Positions 1 to 12,340 of a stretch of DNA of 64,000 nucleotides are shown here, in pieces; position 1 is the first letter of the stretch; every line of letters starts with the position of its first letter. The position numbers and the translations under genes were made by a program. The notes under the pieces were generated by a model, which did not search any database, had not been told where the DNA came from, and saw only the letters and a list, made by a program, of their open reading frames with translations. Origin of the DNA: Tolypeutes matacus (taxonomy: Eukaryota > Chordata > Mammalia > Cingulata > Chlamyphoridae); NCBI GenBank assembly GCA_026826555.1, contig JAKSZT010054457.1, forward strand, positions 4,757,429 through 4,821,428. Reading direction: 5' to 3'.

Positions 1-2085
1 ATAACTTAGCTACAGTGGTAAAAAACAGCATGGTACTGGCATAAAGATAGATATGTTGACTAACTGAATAGAGTTTACAGTTTAGAAATAGATCATCAAA
101 TTTATGGCAAAGTTATTTTTGACAAGGCTGTCAGGCCCACCCAGCTGGGGTAGAGCACTCTATTCAACAAATGGTTCTGGAAGAATTGGATAGCCATATC
201 CAAAAGAAAGAAAAGAGGACCTCTATCTCACATCTTACACAAAAATTAGCTCAAAATGGATCAAGGACCTAAATATAAAAGCTACAACCATAAAACTTCT
301 AGAAGAAAATGTAGGGAAACATCTTCAAGATCTTGTGGTAGGTGGTAATTTCTTAAACCTTACACCAAAGCATGAGCAACAAAAGAAAAAATAGAAAAAT
401 GTGACCTTCTCAAACTTAAACACTTTTGTGCTACAAAGGATTTTGTCTGGTGAAAAGACAGCCTACTCAATGGGAGAAAATATTTAGAAACCACATATTT
501 AACAATGGTTTGATATTCATGTTATATAAAGAGATAATGCAACCCAACAATAAAAAGGTAAGTAACCCAATTTAAAAATGGGCAAAAGATTTGAATAGAC
601 ATTTCTCCAAAGAAGAAATACAAATGCCCAAAAAGCAAATGAAAAAATGTTCAATATTATTAGCTATTAGGGAAATGAAGATCAAAACTGCACTGAGATA
701 TCATTTCACACCTTATATAATGGCCATTACTTAAAAAACAGAGAACTATAAGTGTTGGAAAGGATGTGGAGAAATAAGGTCACTCCTTCACTGTTGGTGG
801 GAATATAGAATGATGCAGCATTTGTAGAAGACAATTTTACAGTACCTCAAGTAACTAAATCTAGAACTGCCAAATGATCCAGCAATACCATTGCTAGGAA
901 TATAGTCAGAAGAAATGAAAGCAAGGATGTAAACTGACATTTGCACACCGATGGTCATAGCAGCATTATTCACAATTGCTAAAACATGGAAACGAACCAA
1001 GTGTCCAGCAACTTTTGAGTAATTATACAAAATGTGGTGTGTACATGCAATGGAATACTATTCAGCCATAAGAAGAAATGAAATTGGGATGCATATGACA
1101 ACATGGATGAAATTTGAGGACATTGTGTTGAGTGAAATAAGTCAGACAAAAAAGGACAAATATCATATGGTCTCACTAACATGAATTAAATTCAATTAGT
1201 AAACTCTTGGAAGTAAACTCTAGAGTATAGGTTGCCAGGAAATAGAATGTGCGTGGAGAATGGGAGTTAATGCTTAAAGTATGTAGAATTTTTAATAAAG
1301 TTTATTGTAAATGTGTAGAAATGAATAAAGTTGATGGTAATACATTATAGTGAGTATAACTAACACTGCTGGTTTATAAATGTGATTGTGGCAGCAAGGG
1401 GTAGCCTGTGGATGTAATATTTCAACTGAAAGGAAACTAGAGAATAATCTAGAGACTGTATAGCACAGTGATTTTGGTGGTGGTAGTTAATAGTATAAGA
1501 ATGACCTTCTTTTACAAAGTGTTAAGACTGATGTAACTTATGGATGATAGTTAACAGTAATATTGTAATATTTTTGCAGTAATGGCATAGAAGATATTAT
1601 ATCAACTTTAAGGGACAACAATAGTGGATATCAGGGGGTATGGGATTTTTCCTTTTGGCATAATGAAAATATTCTAAAATTGACTGGAATAATGACAGCA
1701 TAGCTCTGAGTGTACACTTTTAATGGATTGTAAAAAGCATGGGACTGTATAATTCAATGAATCCTATGGTGGAAGATGGACTGTGGTTATATGAGAACAT
1801 TCTCTCATGAACTATAACTAGTATATAATACTAACACAGGGTGTTAATAACTAGGTAGGTTATACCAAATATAAGATATTGTCTATAGTTAGTAGTAATA
1901 TTTTGATGATTCTTTTTCATAGTATGTTATAATTATTTCACAACAATGCAAGGTGTTGGTGGCGGGGTAATGTATGGGAGCCATGCATGATAATATGTTT
2001 GTTTGTTTTGTAAGTTTAAACTTTTACTATACACTTATTGTTTATGTATGTTCATGTATGAATGATAATAAAAAAAACAGTTACA
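1..2085 (+). mobile_element. L1 LINE, 3' end of ORF2 plus 3' UTR
   Basis: This is a 5'-cut copy (by the window edge) of a plus-strand L1. Positions 1 to about 1,200 match the C-terminal part of L1 ORF2, the zone after the reverse transcriptase. The same landmarks recur in the other L1 copies here: the run asking for a sample 'RTGYPYPK'-like block near 180, the 'HTQWNTIQP'-type block near 1,045-1,070 and the 'SQTKKDKYHMVS'-type block near 1,140-1,175. The frame is broken by many stops and indels, so no protein can be made. The 3' UTR runs from about 1,200 and ends in an A-rich tail at 2,066-2,078. Family assignment to L1 is firm; the subfamily is not known to me. Confidence 0.9.
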
Positions 2086-2660
2086 GTTTAAAAATGTCAG
2101 GTTAATTTTTTAAAATATTGTGTTCTGTTGATTTCGTGTTACAGAGATAGAGCCCTTATTGTTAGCAAAGCTTAAATATTTGTTGTCTGCCCTTTACAGA
2201 AAATATCTCATGGTCCCTGATGTAGAATATAAGGTGTAAAACTGCAGGGAATTCTTTGCCTTATTCATCATTATGTCTCTGTTTCCATATGACAGGAAAT
2301 TTTCTCTATTCAAATATATTTGCTCAATTGAAAAAACAGGCGTTCCAAATATGATTTTTCTGTCTAATTTCCCAAACCTTAATTGTTATTGCTTTCAAAA
2401 TAGAAAAACTATACAATAATTCTATTTTTTAAAAACTTCATTTCTTGTTAATTTTTTATCTGCATTCTGTCTCTAAGTTTACCCTTCAACTTTCCATTTC
2501 CATTGCCTTTGGTTTAGTCAGGCCTTTATTGCATCACATCTGTCACATAATAACTAACATTACATCTATTTGCTATTAATATCAATCCAATCTTTATACT
2601 CTTGCTGTTTGATATTCTTTTGCTAATTATTACACAAGTTACCCCACTCAGAAAACATAA
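2086..2660. other. A+T-rich stretch with no assigned feature
   Basis: I see no coding potential and no repeat I can name between the L1 tail and the next SINE. Confidence 0.4.
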
Positions 2661-2662
2661 GA

Positions 2663-2758
2663 AGAGGAAGCAGAAGTATCTCAGTGGTTGAGTGCCTCCT
2701 ACCCATGTACGAGGTTCTGGGTTCAATCCCTGGTACCTCCAAAAAAAAAAAAAAAAAA
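2663..2758 (+). mobile_element. tRNA-derived SINE, short monomer, DAS-like
   Basis: A tRNA-like head of about 80 bases is followed by an 18-base A run. The RNA polymerase III B box is readable as GGTTCAATCCC near 2,720, and an A-box-like TATCTCAGTGGTTGAG lies about 45 bases upstream. The sequence is close to the left half of the SINE at 8,851. It is a retroposed element, not a tRNA gene, because the cloverleaf arms do not pair and it ends in poly(A). I could not define a clean target-site duplication. Confidence 0.85.
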
Positions 2759-4638
2759 GCCTTAAAAGAAGGAGAAGGAGGCAAAGGGGACCAATAGGGA
2801 AGGGAAGTAGGGGATATAGGGGTATAGTGATAAAGAGCTGCCATTCCTGGAACATTTACTGAGTGCTGAACATTGTCTCTATTCCTCACAGAACCCTACA
2901 TGGTAGATACATGTCAAAATAAAAAAAAAAATGCACTGGAGAATGTTAAACTGGCGAGGATGACTTTATTCAAAGGGCTTCTGTAGCAGGGGAGAAACAA
3001 TATAACTCAACTCCATGAAACAAAAGGCAGCAAGGTTCTTTAGGGCTGGGAGTGAGTTGGGTGAAAAGCAGTGGAAAATAGCAAGGGCAATTGATCCCTG
3101 GGATAGGGGCTTGATTTACTGAGGTTGCACTTAGGATGATTTGGTTCTATCAAGATGTTTGAGGGATTTACTGAGGTTGTTATTAGGACCACTTGCTTCT
3201 GAATGTTTTTGTTTTGGTATCTAGACCACATAGAGCCTGTAGAGTTGGAAGGAGGAGAAGGGAGATTAGAAACTGCCTAGTTAGAGTCTTTCAGGTGCCT
3301 GTTAGCATAAGGGCTGGGATGAAAGTGAGAGAGGAGAGGGAGGCTGGAGAGGAGATGGATGTTTAAAATAGTTAAGGTCTGAAGGTGTCTTTTTTCCTTT
3401 TCTCTTCCTGCAGTCCCACAGTGCATGATTAGTTTCAAGGCAGGGATCTGTAGAGGTGTGCGAGTAGTAATGCTGGCAGCTTGGTCAGGAGAAAACAAAA
3501 CAGTCTTGTTCATACTCTTATCCTTGTATTTCAGGTGAAAAAAAAAATGAACAGAAAAATTAGCATTTGTCAAATATTGCACATCATATAAACAGATGTT
3601 TTTACATTTCATAATCAGTTTTCACTGATCCCAAAATCTTTGCTCACTTATTAGTTTCCTTATAAGTGAAATGTGCCAATTGTTGAGAAGAATTTTTGGC
3701 ACCAAGGTGTAGAGCAGTAACTGCCATAGTCAGGAACAAAATCCCAGAGAGACACTGAAGCCTAACTTCTGGGAGGGGTGGATTGGAACATGCTTTCCTC
3801 AACCTGAGGAACTTCAAATCAAAGGTCACAGCCACTGCCTCGAAAGGGCCTTCATTGCATATTTAGGGACAGGATATGTGGGAAGAAGGAAAGTGATTAC
3901 ACAACTAGGAAAGCCTGAGAGAAGGGGAAAGCCTGTGCCAAATATGCAAAATACTTTATACCATTGCAAATAAACTACAATGTCAAATTAATGGAAATAG
4001 CAGGTATACTTTTAAATAATCATAGCAATTCCATCCCTGATTTTTTCACGTTCCAATTCATATTACATGTTGTTCAATTTCTAATACATAGGATTAGTTG
4101 CTATTAGGCTGCAATTTATTTGTTTGTTTGGCCAACTTAACATCTTTATATAATTTTCCACATCTATAAATGCTGCATGTAATTAACTAATCCATTTGGT
4201 AACTCCTAATCCTTCATTCAAAGATTTTGTGGCTTTTAAAGTACTGAGGTTAAAGATTATTTTTTTAATGTAAAGGAAACAATATTGATATGATAACCTT
4301 AGAAGTCTGTGTGTGTGTATGTGATGATAGCAATTAGATTGTGATATATACATACATACACATATATATGCAAATATTTAATATATAGTTTATCAACCAT
4401 ATACACTATAATATCATGTGATTAGTAAACTTAGCCATTTTATCATCATAGGCAATTTTTATTCTCAAATAAATGACCTAATATTATTAGCAACATTATA
4501 TATTAACTTTGGTCACTACATTACAATTTGGTAGATTGTAATTTTACCTCAGGAAACTTGAGAACTGCACATAATAAAATTATGTTATTTCTACACATGA
4601 TTAACTTTGTTTCTCCTAAATACTCTTACTATGGCCTC
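2759..4638. other. Unassigned sequence, possibly an old LTR or host spacer
   Basis: No coding frame is credible. Two things stand out. First, a 15-base perfect repeat (GATTTACTGAGGTTG) occurs at 3,113-3,127 and 3,165-3,179 with similar sequence following each copy, which looks like an imperfect 52-base tandem duplication. Second, 3,230-3,360 is purine-rich. The stretch 4,300-4,385 holds short TG, CATA and TA runs. Confidence 0.4.
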
Positions 4639-5057
4639 TGTGGTGATTTGAAGCTCAATGGACCCCAGAAAAACACGTTCCTATATCTAATCCATTCATG
4701 TGGGTGTAAACCCAATATAAATAGGATCTTTTGATGAGGTTACTTCAGTTAACCAGGCTGGGTCTCAATCTTATTACTGAGATTCTTCATAAGCACAGAG
4801 AAGGAAGCAAGACGCTGGACAACAATGGAACCCAGAAGAGAAGGGAAAGACTGGGAGATGCCACTATGCACCTACCATGTGACAGAGAAGCCAAGGATTG
4901 CTGCAGCCAGCACTGCCACAGGATTGAGGGAGAAAGCATCACCTTGATGATGCTTTGATTTGGACTTTGAGACTCAAACCTGTGAGCTAATAAACCCCCA
5001 TTGTTTAAGACACCCCATTTCATGATATTTGCTTGAGCAGCCTAGGAAACTGAAACA
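4639..5057 (+). mobile_element. Solo LTR, class III (ERV-L-like)
   Basis: The element opens with TGTGGTGATTTGAAGC and closes with AAACTGAAACA, giving the TG...CA ends typical of a retroviral LTR, over about 419 bases. Near its 3' side is a polyadenylation signal (AATAAA, 4,989-4,994), followed by the conserved block CCCCCATTGTTTAAG. This layout matches mammalian ERV-L-type LTRs. No internal retroviral sequence is attached on either side, so it reads as a solo LTR left by recombination. The flanking five bases do not match well, so the exact ends are uncertain by a few bases. Confidence 0.7.
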
Positions 5058-6189
5058 GACCTAAAGTAATAATATAGGCTTGCAAATATGAAGTTTTATC
5101 CTCAGCATCCTGAGGGTTAAGCATTAGTTTAAGTATAAGATATTTCATCTTTTCTGTTGTAATGAGTTATCTGAGTTCATGTCTTGTTTAAATCTGGTGA
5201 GAATGGAAAAGTGGTACATTATATCTTTGTGAGATAGTTCTTGAGGTAAATCCTGAAATTGATATATCCATTTCTGCCCCTGAAATGAACATATATTTTC
5301 AAAATTAATTTTATGTGTATATTTTGGGGCCTTAGAAAAGGGTATAGAATATAAAGTCAATAATTACCAAATAGTGATACATAAGATGTTATGTAGTGTT
5401 TTAAAAAAATCAGCACTACCTTTTATTACTGAGTTTAGTAAAGCATTTACTTTAGTAGTTGAAAAACATATTAAGAATGGTATCTGTACTTAAGAATTGC
5501 CTTCATCAACAAATCTAAATGGCACCTTTTAACTCAGAGGTGGTCAGCACTCTCAAACTAGGCTATAAATTATGCTTGTCAACTCTTCACTCCTCAGAAG
5601 TAAATGCTTTAAAACAAAGAATTTCATGAAATGTTTTACCAGGCCTGTTTAGTTTATAGTGGATTCCTTTTTTTTTTTTTTCTTCCTGCTGGACACAATA
5701 TGGGTTCTTGCCCATGAAAACCTTGCCATCTATTCTAAGAGACAGACTTATAATCAAATAACAGCAAAGCAGTGTTTTGTGCTATAATAAATCTACTGCT
5801 TTAGATATACAATAAAGCACATCAAAGTCAGTCAATGGAAAAGTTGTTTGTTTTATAAAGTTGGTGAGTTATTTTATTTCTGGAAATGTAATTTTGGTTT
5901 AAACTAGCCAGTTTAGACCAACGTTCTCATATGAGAGGTTGTGTGAGCAGAAGGTGGGTGTCACAATAATTAGTAAACTTTTTACTCTACAAACAACTGA
6001 CCTTTTCACAGAGGTCTAATCCTTTCCAGCCCTGTTCATTACAAGAGAATGTACAATTTGCTAAAGTCTTCCTAAGTTTTTCATAGGATGGGCCCTGCCT
6101 GAGAACCATTAACTTACACTTGAAATATAAAAGAAAATTTTCAAACTTGTGACAGTTTGAAATTCTTTTGCGAATCTCAAAAAGAGAAA
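5058..6189. other. Unassigned sequence between two related LTRs
   Basis: About 1.1 kb with no retroviral domain and no host exon I can identify. A T run lies at about 5,670-5,681. Confidence 0.4.
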
Positions 6190-6640
6190 GATTATATTTT
6201 TTAACTAACCCATTCCTGTGAGTGTGAGATACTTTAATTGACCCAAATCAGTGAGACGTAACTCAGGTTGAGTCTCTGCTGTCTTGCTGGGTCTGATATA
6301 AATGGAGACACAGAGAGAAAGGAAGCCCCATTTTTTACCCTCCTATGTGAGAGAGGACTAGAGGAGCGCTAGCAGCGAAATCTTAAGCACAAAGCCCCTA
6401 AGATGCACGCTCATGAGGAGATGAGCCCCGCCATATCCCTGCCACATAACTGACCACCACTGGCGGGTCTCAAGGATTAACAGTAGCTGACGTTGGTGAG
6501 AAAACATCTCTAATAATGCTTTGATCAGGTCATTTCACAGCTTCGGAATAGTAAGTTCTCACCCTAAATAAAATCCCCATTATAAAAGTCAACCCATTTC
6601 TGGTACTTTGCACAGGTAGCCCTTTGGCAAACTAAGACAG
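6190..6640 (+). mobile_element. 5'-truncated LTR related to the one at 4,639
   Basis: Several blocks line up in order with the LTR at 4,639: CCATTCCTGTGAGTGTGAGA near the left end, a TGCTGGGTCTGATATAAATGG-type block, AATAAAATCCCCATT with the polyadenylation signal at 6,567-6,572, and a closing AAACTAAGACAG. The first part of the LTR is missing or too diverged to see. The two LTRs have the same orientation but differ so much that I treat them as independent insertions, not as the two ends of one young provirus. Confidence 0.55.
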
Positions 6641-7129
6641 TCCTAAAAGATAGAAAATTATTTACTATTTGTGCTCTAAAGCATAAATTTAATGTATCTA
6701 TTGATTTATCCATTGATTTAATAGTCTATGTACTTGAAACAATGTCCTGGCCTTATATTATGCTGCCTTACACTGCACTTATCTAGAAGGGAATATCTAA
6801 TTTTTTGCCCAATACTTTACCCAGGTTAGTTTTTTTGTTGTTGTTGTTTTTTACCTTTATAAAGTATAAGATAATCTTATCAATATTTTATGAGGTTTGG
6901 ACTCCTAACCTAGTTTGTTACTAAGTGCCAAAAGATACTTCATCTCAGGGCCACTGCTATGATTGAATCTGGCTTAAAATTCATAAAGAAAATATTACAT
7001 GATCAATGTTTTATGTGTTAAAATGGGGGAAGTTTTATCATTTGCCAGTAGATTCTGCTCTGTTGTAGTTCTTATCAGTTTTTTGTTTTTGTGTTGTTTG
7101 TTGTTTTTTCTTTGTGAGTGTGTGAATAT
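6641..7129. other. Unassigned A+T-rich sequence
   Basis: Nothing assignable apart from short T/G-rich runs near 6,831-6,852 and 7,078-7,111. Confidence 0.35.
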
Positions 7130-7434
7130 ATATTTTATCTCCCTTGGGTAAATATCTAGGAGTAGAATTGCTGAGTTATAGGGTAGGTGTACATTTAGTT
7201 TAAAAGAAACTGCCAGAACTTTTTCCAAAGTAGCTGTAACATTTTATACTCTCACTAACAATGTATGAGCAATCTAGTTGCTCCACAGCCTTACCAACAC
7301 TTGGCAGTCTTTTTCATGTTAGCCATTCTGGTGGGAATATACTAGCAACTCATTGTAGTTTTACTATGCATTTCCATGATGATCAATGATGTTGAATATT
7401 TTTTCGTGTACTAATTGACTTCATATTTCCTTTT
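7130..7434 (-). mobile_element. L1 ORF2 C-terminal fragment, antisense
   Basis: The plus strand shows the usual antisense landmarks of the L1 ORF2 3' region in their expected order: the 'GGGTAAATATCTAGGAGTAG' block, the block encoding the antisense of the 'LPNDPAIP' region, 'AGCCATTCTGGTGGGAATAT', and 'GATCAATGATGTTGAATATT'. It is diverged and frame-broken. Confidence 0.75.
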
Positions 7435-7595
7435 TTTTTTTTTTAAAGAGAGGTTCTAGGTTTACAGAAAAATAAAGCATAAAATAGACTTCCATATTCC
7501 ACCCTATTATTAACACCTTGCATCAATGTGGGACATTTGTTACAATTCATGAAAGAATACTTTGATAATTGTACTATTAACTAGGTTACTTTTGT
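7435..7595 (-). mobile_element. L1 3' terminus, antisense, short
   Basis: A T run (poly(A) on the minus strand) at about 7,431-7,444 is followed by the antisense of a xenarthran L1 3' UTR: a 'GGTTTACAG...CATAAAATA' block, a 'CACCCTATTATTAACACC' block and a 'GACATTTGTTACAATTCATG' block. It appears inserted next to or inside the older L1 fragment at 7,130. Confidence 0.75.
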
Positions 7596-8850
7596 TGAAT
7601 TCATTTGACATTTCTTCAATATTTATATACTTCCTGTTTAAATTTTGTTTATGTACCTAGTATACTAGTAGTTTTAAGTAAAGATAAATGCACCCTCAAA
7701 AGTAAGATTTATACAGATGGTTATCAGGTACTCTCTTGCATCCACTCAGACTGTGGGTGGAAGCAGTATCTATGTATGGAGGCAGTAACCAGGGAAAGTG
7801 GCCTGGCTGAATCTTAGAATCTATACCCAGCACCTACTCTCCATACTCAGAGAGCAGGCTATACTCAGTCCCATAGCCACCAGGGCATCACCCCAGAGCC
7901 CTCAACCATGGTTCATGGATCTACCCATCTTAATTATTTATTAAGGTCACTTTTGCCATCAAAGAAAGAAAAATTATCCCTACTCTCACTGCCCTTTCCT
8001 ACTCTCAGCCAAGAACTTCCACTCATCTCACCAAACTCACTGTCCCTGCTCAACAGAAAAAAAGTTGGGATCTCTTGTTTCTTTACATAGTGTATTTGTA
8101 AGAGTAGCATAAGCCTTTGCTTGTGAACTGATTTTACCAGTTAAGGCACTAATAACCTTACAAAGAGTTTAAAGCAAACTTTCCTTTCCAAGCACTGATT
8201 TGCTGCCAGTTAAATGTGACTTAAGACAAAATATCCCTTAATACCTTAGGAAAAAAAAGCAGACTCTTAATATTTGGACCCATATTAAATAGTCTGCTAA
8301 TTAATGGTAATTTCATAAAATGTTCATTAGATTACAAGAAACACGTCTATGTAATATGATTAATACAAGGATCTCTGCCTCAAGAACAAGAGAAATGTAT
8401 TAGATCATATTGAAACCAATTTTTCTTGCCGATAAGGGCAATTTTTCAGCAACTGCAGTACAAATAGAACTGCAATGTAATAGGGGAATACAGTAGATGC
8501 TAAAATTTAGTCAGGCATAAATCTCTTTCACTTTATCTCCTTTACAATACAGAGAAGACAAGAAGAAAAACAGATAGCTTAGAGAGCAAACATAAATGAT
8601 GGGTGACTCAAGGAAAATTAATACCCCAATATTGAGGTTATATGCATGTTGATGAGCTGACATCTGGAAACATAAACCTTGTTTACTTTAAAATAACAAT
8701 AATTATCTTCTCCAAATATCAGCATAAAATAAGCAGAGGATTGGATTGATACTTTTCCATTTCTGTTAATATTTCCAGATATAATTATTCAATTTCTTTT
8801 CTATATGTTTTTACTCATATAATATATATACACTAAAAATCTTTCCATTT
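7596..8850. other. Unassigned sequence
   Basis: About 1.25 kb with no named repeat. The part 7,690-8,080 is somewhat richer in G+C and pyrimidines than its surroundings, but its open frames are short and have no recognisable domain. Confidence 0.35.
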
Positions 8851-9076
8851 GGGGAGCAGATGTGGCTCAAGCAGTTAAGAACCTGCCTCCCACATGGTAG
8901 GCCCCGGGTTCAGTTCCCGTTGCCTCCTGAAAATAGCAAAAACAAACAACAAACAAAACAAATGAAAAAAACCAACTCTGGAAAGCCGATGTGACTCAGT
9001 GGATAAGCGCTGGCTACCTATATACAAGGCCCCAGGTTCAATCTCTGGCCCCTGATACCTCAAAAAATAAAAATTA
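8851..9076 (+). mobile_element. Dimeric tRNA-derived SINE (DAS-II-like)
   Basis: Two tRNA-like units stand head to tail. The left unit has an A box (TGGCTCAAGCAG, about 8,862) and a B box (GGTTCAGTTCC, about 8,908). It is followed by an A/C-rich linker (about 8,935-8,975). The right unit has TGACTCAGTGG and GGTTCAATCTC and ends in an A-rich tail. The flanks carry a near-perfect direct repeat: AAAAATCTTTCC at 8,835-8,846 and AAAAATCTTACC at 9,077-9,088, 11 of 12 identical. That supports retroposition of the dimer as one unit. Confidence 0.85.
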
Positions 9077-9088
9077 AAAAATCTTACC

Positions 9089-10854
9089 GTTCATTATATC
9101 AATGAAAATGTATCATTTGCTATTAAGCTTTACCTCCAAAATATATCTTTTACAAACCCTGATACCATCCCTCTGTGGTCACTGTAATTGTTGGCATTTT
9201 TTATCTTATGTTTTTTTTCACATTTTGTCATAAGATCCAGTTGCCAGATAAAGCCATCTTCCTGCATGAGCCCCTGTTCAATATTCTGTGCCCCACTGAC
9301 TTTTTTATTCTCTGAACTCTGATGAAACTTATAATCACTAATTACACAACTGAACATAAATGACTTCTCATTATTTTGATGTAGCTTTCACTCCTTCAGC
9401 CATAACAATATTTAATGCCCCATCCTGTTGGAGAGGATTAGACATTTCATATATTTTTCTTTTATTATATTTCTCCAAATATCTGAAACAATGTATAATA
9501 TGTGGACAGGTTGTTTTCTCTTAAAAATAATTGTATTCCACCTGTAAAAATTATACTTACTTATTTTGAAAAAAAAAAAAAAAACTAATAGAGAAGCATA
9601 TTAAAAATCACCTACCACCCTGCTACCAATATCTATTGCTATTTTAGTAACACTCTTGCATTCCTACTGCTCTATTTCTCCTCCTCTTTCTATGTATCTC
9701 TGTTTATAATTTTACATTAACAGGAAGAAATCATACATATCCAATAATGTTTATCAGATGAATTGATCAATCTACTTATTTGCTTTTGCATTGCCAAAAA
9801 ATATAAAATTATGCTTCTTTTGCTCTTTCATTTCACCTGTTGATGTGATTAAAAATATTTTCTGTGCAGAGAAAAATAGATATTATCTAGCACACCTCCC
9901 TTTTATTCCTCTTCTCCCTTTCTCCCCCCTCTCTTTCTCTGTCTTCCAACTTTTTTTAATAAAGGAACAGGAGCTGGCATAACCAATTCTCTAAAATGTG
10001 TTCTCAAGGAGGTGTTGGACCATGATAGATGTTGACTCCTCTGTACTACCTGTTATGATAGTCCCACATTGGTAAGAGTATATTTTAGTAGGTTTTTTTT
10101 TTTTTTTAATATCAAATGACATAAAACACCGCCAACTGATATTTGTTTAAATATTCAGGGATACTCATTTTCTCAAGTATCTGAAAAGTTCAATCACACT
10201 TTGATCAGGACACTGGCTCATTTCTACATGAAGTCTGGTTTTCCTTCATTTGCCAATTTCATCATTTGGTTGTGCTTCTTGGGAGTTACACTAAATGGTT
10301 AAAATAGTACCAGACTTCATAAAACACCAAACACATTACCCAGAAAGAGACTGTGTGTCAGAGTTTCCAGTCAGTATTTTGAGCTTCATTCTGAAATAGT
10401 CATTGTTGCCTGGTAAATGCCTTTAGCTGACTGACTTAAGCCTGCATTAACTGAAGCAATCATTGTGACATTGTAAATAGACTTGCCATGGTTAGAGAGA
10501 CCAAGTCAGACTTTCCTCTGTAGCTGGGTGTGAAGTCAATGACTGTAAACCATGGGGAAGGGTGAAATCCTGTTAGCAGGCATCCATAAAGGCCATGATA
10601 AACAATTTCAGTCCATAGTACTAATGGGGTAGGTAGCAGAGAATCTGATACCAGAGAAGTGATACAAAAAATGAGTGAGAATGGAAGCAGGAGCACAATC
10701 CAGAGATGCAGCCAAGAATGAGAGATTGCATCTGAATCTATTTAATAGGGAAAAAAATAGGAACAAGCCAAAAGGATGTAAGAGGAATGCTCTACCTTCA
10801 TTAAGGGTCCACTGTTTGACATCACGGGCAGAAGAACATCATGCATGGGAGTAA
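9089..10854. other. Unassigned sequence
   Basis: About 1.8 kb, A+T-rich, with an A run at about 9,570-9,584 and a T run at about 10,094-10,108. I see no repeat family or exon that I can name. Confidence 0.35.
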
Positions 10855-12340
10855 CTGGCTTTACATTCATTCATCAAATATTTATGGCATTCCAACATGT
10901 ATCAGACTTCAGTGAAGGACCAGTAAGCAAAACAAATTCCCTGTCCTTGGCATATATATTCTATCTAGTGAAAGAAAGCACAAAATGTGTCAGGGAGATG
11001 AAAAGTGCCTGTTAGGAATCAGATCTTGTTATATTTTACATGGGATGGTTGAGTATGGCATCACTGAGAAAATGATATTTGAGCAAAAACATGATGAATG
11101 CATTCAAGAAAGAGGTAAGCTCAAGTACAAAACCTCTATAGTGGGAACTCACTTAACATGCTAGTGGATCAGCAAGAGAATAGTAAAGCTGGAGCAGGTT
11201 GGACAAGGATGAGAACAGTAGGAGAGAGATCAAAGAGGTGTCACAGGACAGATCTCATTGAGCCTTCATAGGCCATTGTAAAAACTTTGGTTTTTGTACT
11301 CTGGGTGAGATTGGGAGGCTTTGAAAGAGTATAAGCAAAAGAGCAATGTGGTCTGAGGTGTGCTTAAAAATATCTCTTTGGCAGACTGATTGGAAATATA
11401 CTCTAAAGGCAAGAGAAAAAGCAAGGAAATCAGATAGGATACTATGTAATATATCCAGAAGAAAGATGAAGATAGTTTGAACAATGGTGTTAACCATGAG
11501 AATGATGAAGAAAATGTTGGATTTTGCATATTGATGACAGAAAAGAGGAATGTGCTATTAAATTTGGATGTGGAAAATGAGAAGGAAAAAAAAAAAAGAG
11601 AACTACAAATTTGACCTGAGCATCAAAAGGACAGAATTCAGTTTGGGAGATGTTAAGTCAGGGATGACTACATAGATATTAAATGGGCAGTTGAATAAAC
11701 AAATTTCACGTTCTCACAGATAATCTAGGAGTAGACATTTTTAAGACATAGACATGTAGTTGGTGTATAGAGCCTTAGAATAATGATTTTACATTGGGTG
11801 TTATTGTAGGGGATAAAATGGCTAGAGTCTAGAGCCCTGGGACTCACCAACACGTAGAGGTCAAGGAGATAAAGAGCAATTGGCGGGGGAATGGCAGGGT
11901 AGTAGAACTGGAACACGGAGAGAGGGGAAAACAGTGTGTCAATAAGGAGAAAATGATCATGTATCAAATACTGACGGATTAAGTGAGATGATATTTGACA
12001 CTCAGCTAATGGATTTAGTCATGTAGAGGTCAATATATTTATTAGAGCTGTTTCAATGGAGTGGTGGCAGCAAAAACTGATTTGGATGGGTTTCAAGGGA
12101 GAATTATGAGGAAAGAAGTTGGAAATAGTATTGACAATAAATACTTTGATTTTTACAGATAACAATACAAGAGATAAAAGAAGCTGTGATTTCAATAGAG
12201 AATTTTGTTTTCATATATAACATATAATAGGAGTTTTTACCCTGATCCAGTAGTGAAGGAAGAATATATGATAAAAGAAAGAAGCAGTTGCTGAAATAAT
12301 GTCCTTTGATACTTGGATTACAAAAGAAAATGTTTAAGGA
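10855..12340 (+). mobile_element. Ancient mammalian dispersed repeat, about 1.5 kb, family not assigned
   Basis: The run starts with an ATTCATTCATCAAATATTTATGG-type block. Its later blocks, in order, are typical of one old mammalian-wide repeat: a 'TTTGGCAGACTGATTGGAAA' zone near 11,380, a 'GATATTAAATGGGCAGTTGAA' zone near 11,675, an 'AGAGCCCTGGGACTCACCAACA' zone near 11,830, a 'GGATTTAGTCATGTAGAGGTCA' zone near 12,010 and a 'CAATGGAGTGGTGGCAGCAAAAA' zone near 12,055. Divergence is high and there are several small gaps. I recognise the block order from other mammalian genomes but cannot give the family name with confidence; a non-LTR 3' region is my best guess. Confidence 0.6.

Noticed and set aside
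3040..3231. Possible short repeat array such as CRISPR
   Set aside because: Only two diverged units of a 15-52 base repeat in a mammalian context; no array.
4639..6640. A complete provirus bounded by the two LTRs
   Set aside because: No retroviral domain lies between them and the LTRs differ too much to be a recent pair.
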